Of a stretch of DNA of 7,255 nucleotides, positions 5,635 through 7,255 are shown in pieces. Within the stretch, counting starts at the first letter, position 1; every line of letters starts with the position of its first letter. Source of the stretch: Hyphomicrobiales bacterium (GTDB lineage: Bacteria; Pseudomonadota; Alphaproteobacteria; Rhizobiales; Aestuariivirgaceae); NCBI GenBank assembly GCA_027031305.1, contig JALVRJ010000037.1, forward strand, positions 1 to 7,255. Reading direction: 5' to 3'. The notes beneath the pieces are model-generated. The model was not told the origin of the DNA. It did no database searches and saw nothing but the letters and a program-made list of their open reading frames with translations. The translations under genes were made by a program, and so were the position numbers.

Positions 5635-6522
5635 ATGTCCCTTGCGCACATCCTGTTCCTCGGCTTCGGCTATGTCGCCATGCACACCGCGCCGCAGCTG
5701 GCGGGGGCCGGCTGGCGCATCTCCGCCACCGCCCGCGACGAGCAGACCTTGCGCGCCATCGCGCGCGCCGGCCACGCCGCATATTTCTTCGATACCACCG
5801 CGCCACTGCCCGAGGACGCCTGGCAAGGCGTCACTCACGTGCTCAGTTCCATCCCTCCCGGGCCACGAGGCGACCCCGTCCTGCCCGTTCTCGCCAAGGC
5901 CCTGCGCGCCCGCAAGAACCGGTTGCGCTGGATCGGCTACCTGTCCACCGTCGGTGTCTACGGCGACCACGGCGGCGCCTGGGTGGACGAGGAAACTCCT
6001 TGCCGGCCCGTCAGCGAGCGCGGCAAGAGGCGGCTGGCGGCGGAGCGGCAATGGCTGGCCCTGCATGAGCGGCATGGCCTGCCGGTGCACATTTTCCGCC
6101 TGCCGGGCATTTACGGGCCGGGCCGCAATCCATTGCGCAAGGCGCTGGACGGCGCGCGCAAGGCGCTGGTGGTGAAGCAGGGCCAGGTGTTCTCGCGCAT
6201 ACACGTCGATGACCTCGCCAGCGCGCTCGTTGCCTCCATGAAGGCGCCGCGTGCGGGCCGGGTCTACAACGTCACCGACGACGAGCCCGCCCCGCCCCAC
6301 GAGGTGGCCCTGTACGCGCACGCGCTGCTGGGACTGGCGCCACCACCTCTGAAGCCTTTCGAGGAGGTGGAGATGTCGCCCATGGCGCGTTCCTTCTATG
6401 GCGAATCGAAACGCGTCTCCAACCGGCGGGCGAAGGCGGAGCTGCGCTGGCGACCGAGGTATCCGACCTATCGCGAGGGCCTGCGCGCCCTGTTGCCGCT
6501 GGAGCGTCCACGCGGCACCTGA
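5635..6522 (+). CDS. Atypical SDR-family NAD(P)-binding protein (YeeZ-like)
   Basis: This 295-residue protein is related to extended short-chain dehydrogenases/sugar epimerases. It starts with a beta strand and nucleotide-binding loop 'LFLGFGYVA' (7-15). Family blocks follow: 'LSSIPPGPRGDPVLP' (70-84), 'YLSTVGVYGD' (102-111), 'VHIFRLPGIYGPGRNPL' (151-167), 'GQVFSRIHVDDLA' (183-195), 'YNVTDDEPAPP' (211-221), 'MARSFYGESKRVSN' (250-263) and 'YPTYREGL' (276-283). The catalytic Y-x-x-x-K is missing: the expected place reads 'SERGKRRLAAE' (127-137), as in the atypical branch, so standard SDR catalysis is doubtful. Substrate is unknown. ATG at 5635 is preferred over the in-frame ATG at 5614 because GGGAG (5621-5625) lies nine bases upstream and MSLAHILFLG begins close to the Rossmann strand. 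In many relatives this family neighbours queG; here they are about 5 kb apart. Confidence 0.88.
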   Translation: MSLAHILFLGFGYVAMHTAPQLAGAGWRISATARDEQTLRAIARAGHAAYFFDTTAPLPEDAWQGVTHVLSSIPPGPRGDPVLPVLAKALRARKNRLRWIGYLSTVGVYGDHGGAWVDEETPCRPVSERGKRRLAAERQWLALHERHGLPVHIFRLPGIYGPGRNPLRKALDGARKALVVKQGQVFSRIHVDDLASALVASMKAPRAGRVYNVTDDEPAPPHEVALYAHALLGLAPPPLKPFEEVEMSPMARSFYGESKRVSNRRAKAELRWRPRYPTYREGLRALLPLERPRGT

Positions 6523-6571
6523 GGAGGGGGCACGGCCGAACGCGTCGCAACGCGGCCGCTTGCGCCCGGCC

Positions 6572-6600
6572 TTGACCACGGCCGATGCGCTTTTTAGGGT
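6572..6600 (+). promoter_or_regulatory. Candidate trxA promoter
   Basis: TTGACC (6572-6577) and TAGGGT (6595-6600) are 17 bases apart. The -35 is good; the -10 keeps only the TA...T pattern. Transcription from about 6607 would give a leader of around 60 bases. The -35 box lies in the loop of a short inverted repeat (CGGCC 6567-6571, GGCCG 6580-6584). Confidence 0.5.
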
Positions 6601-6665
6601 GCGCGACAAGGCGGCGCGGCTGCCCGCGGCGACCCGTTCCTGTTTCTGATTTGAGGAGATCTCCC

Positions 6666-6989
6666 ATGGTCGAACACGTCACCGATGCCGAATTCGAAGA
6701 GAAGGTGCTGAAATCCGACAAGCCCGTGCTGGTGGACTTCTGGGCCGAGTGGTGCGCCCCCTGCCGCATGATCGCGCCGGTGCTCGACGAGCTCGACGCC
6801 GAAATGGGCGACCGGCTGAAGATCGTCAAGGTGAACATCGACGAAAATCCCAACACGCCGGCCACCTACGGCGTGCGCGGCATTCCCACCCTGCTGCTGG
6901 TGAAGGACGGCCAGGTGGTTTCCCAGCAGGTGGGCGCGGCGCCGAAAAGTGCCATCGTCTCCTGGATCGAAAGCGCCCTTTCAGCCTGA
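6666..6989 (+). CDS. trxA: Thioredoxin TrxA
   Basis: This 107-residue single-domain cytoplasmic thioredoxin reduces protein disulfides, for example in ribonucleotide reductase and methionine sulfoxide reductase, and is recharged by thioredoxin reductase. The fold's markers are all present: '[20 protein letters not shown]' (21-40) with redox cysteines 30 and 33 and the buried Asp24, 'VNIDENP' (56-62), and '[14 protein letters not shown]' (69-82) with the cis-proline at 74. The active site reads W-C-A-P-C instead of the usual W-C-G-P-C, a mild change at the position that tunes redox behaviour. ATG at 6666 follows GAGGAG (6653-6658) at seven bases; an upstream ATG at 6585 would add an unrelated arginine-rich tail. 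It likely has its own promoter and follows the SDR gene by 143 bases. Confidence 0.95.
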   Translation: MVEHVTDAEFEEKVLKSDKPVLVDFWAEWCAPCRMIAPVLDELDAEMGDRLKIVKVNIDENPNTPATYGVRGIPTLLLVKDGQVVSQQVGAAPKSAIVSWIESALSA

Positions 6990-7041
6990 CCCCCGGCGAG
7001 CCCGGAAAGAGCCTGCCGGCGCAACGCAACCGACACGCGAC

Positions 7042-7073
7042 GCGCGTGCATGACGGCAAGTTCATGCGCGCGC
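7042..7073 (+). other. 12-bp hairpin after trxA (possible terminator)
   Basis: GCGCGTGCATGA (7042-7053) pairs with TCATGCGCGCGC (7062-7073), 11 Watson-Crick pairs and one G-U, around the loop CGGCAAGT. It is 52 bases after the trxA stop. The sequence after it (TCTCCCGTTCCC) is pyrimidine-rich but lacks a T run, so it may be a weak or Rho-assisted end, or an RNA-stabilising stem. Confidence 0.5.
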
Positions 7074-7161
7074 TCTCCCGTTCCCGCCTCCGCCGTGCTA
7101 TGACTGCGGAAAGAAACCGGATACGAGCGCAATGCCCGCCCGCTGAACCGACAGGCACGTG

Positions 7162-7255
7162 ATGGCAATGGACAACCAGGTTTTCGACCCCTTCAATCTC
7201 GTGCTGCTGGTCATCGCCGTGGTCGTCGCCTGGCGGCTCTACGCCGTTCTGGGCA
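7162..7255 (+). CDS. Tim44-like membrane protein, N-terminal start (runs off window)
   Basis: Only the first 31 residues are present: a short polar start (MAMDNQVFDPF) then a single hydrophobic helix 'NLVLLVIAVVVAWRLYAVLG'. The helix followed by an R-L-x-x-V-L-G pattern is how alphaproteobacterial Tim44/TimA-like proteins begin; these are inner-membrane-anchored relatives of a mitochondrial import component. In related genomes this gene commonly lies near secB, as it does here. The start could be GTG 7159, ATG 7162 or ATG 7168; ACAGG (7151-7155) is the only weak ribosome-binding match. The Tim44 domain itself is outside the window, so the call is provisional. Confidence 0.6.
   Translation, partial: MAMDNQVFDPFNLVLLVIAVVVAWRLYAVLG

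Noticed and set aside
5443..6609. A 388-residue minus-strand open frame
   Set aside because: It is antisense to the SDR gene and has no recognisable domain; only its last 23 codons, ahead of DUF1150, were kept as a cautious finding.
6585..6665. Upstream ATG extending trxA by 27 residues
   Set aside because: The extension is arginine-rich and unlike thioredoxins, it overlaps the likely promoter, and ATG 6666 has a strong ribosome binding site.
7076..7104. TATGAC at 7099-7104 as the -10 box of a promoter for the Tim44-like gene
   Set aside because: No acceptable -35 box lies 16-18 bases upstream.

Overview
The window is GC-rich chromosomal DNA that reads as an alphaproteobacterium. The evidence is a DUF1150 protein (a family largely confined to that class), the start of a Tim44-like membrane protein, a SecB with the typical alphaproteobacterial ending, an adjacent argD-argF pair, and a conserved 'GFGY' SDR protein. 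The genus cannot be read from the sequence. Almost everything is housekeeping, and I see no phage, transposase, CRISPR, toxin-antitoxin or defence genes.

Layout. The 3' end of queG (tRNA queuosine synthesis) runs to 382. A good sigma-70-type promoter (411-440) then drives rpsT (ribosomal protein S20, 540-818) through a leader of roughly 90 nt that holds a terminator-like hairpin, and rpsT ends in a near-perfect intrinsic terminator (848-874). Next come argD (933-2138) and argF (2331-3263), two arginine biosynthesis enzymes. They are separated by 192 bases, most of which is an 80-bp palindrome with perfect 26-bp arms followed by a second, weaker dyad. A gene of unknown function (3347-4000) follows argF, with competing inverted repeats in its leader. 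Then come tRNA-Phe(GAA) with its own promoter, secB (export chaperone), and a strong terminator with A and T tracts on both sides.

The largest gap (4824-5170) has no convincing gene. It holds a structured element of about 260 bp bounded by imperfect inverted repeats, with an internal 15-bp hairpin. A DUF1150 gene on the minus strand (5446-5171) ends against it. Divergent from DUF1150 is an atypical SDR-family gene (5635-6522), followed by trxA (thioredoxin, 6666-6989) with its own likely promoter, and then the first 31 codons of a Tim44-like membrane protein (7162 to the edge).

How the genes relate: argD and argF act in one pathway, on the steps making N-acetylornithine and citrulline. SecB and the Tim44-like protein both belong to protein export or membrane biogenesis, and trxA maintains thiol redox. 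The most unusual content is between the genes: the palindrome inside the arg operon, the structured element after secB, and the possible attenuator ahead of rpsT. None is established as a new system from this window alone.
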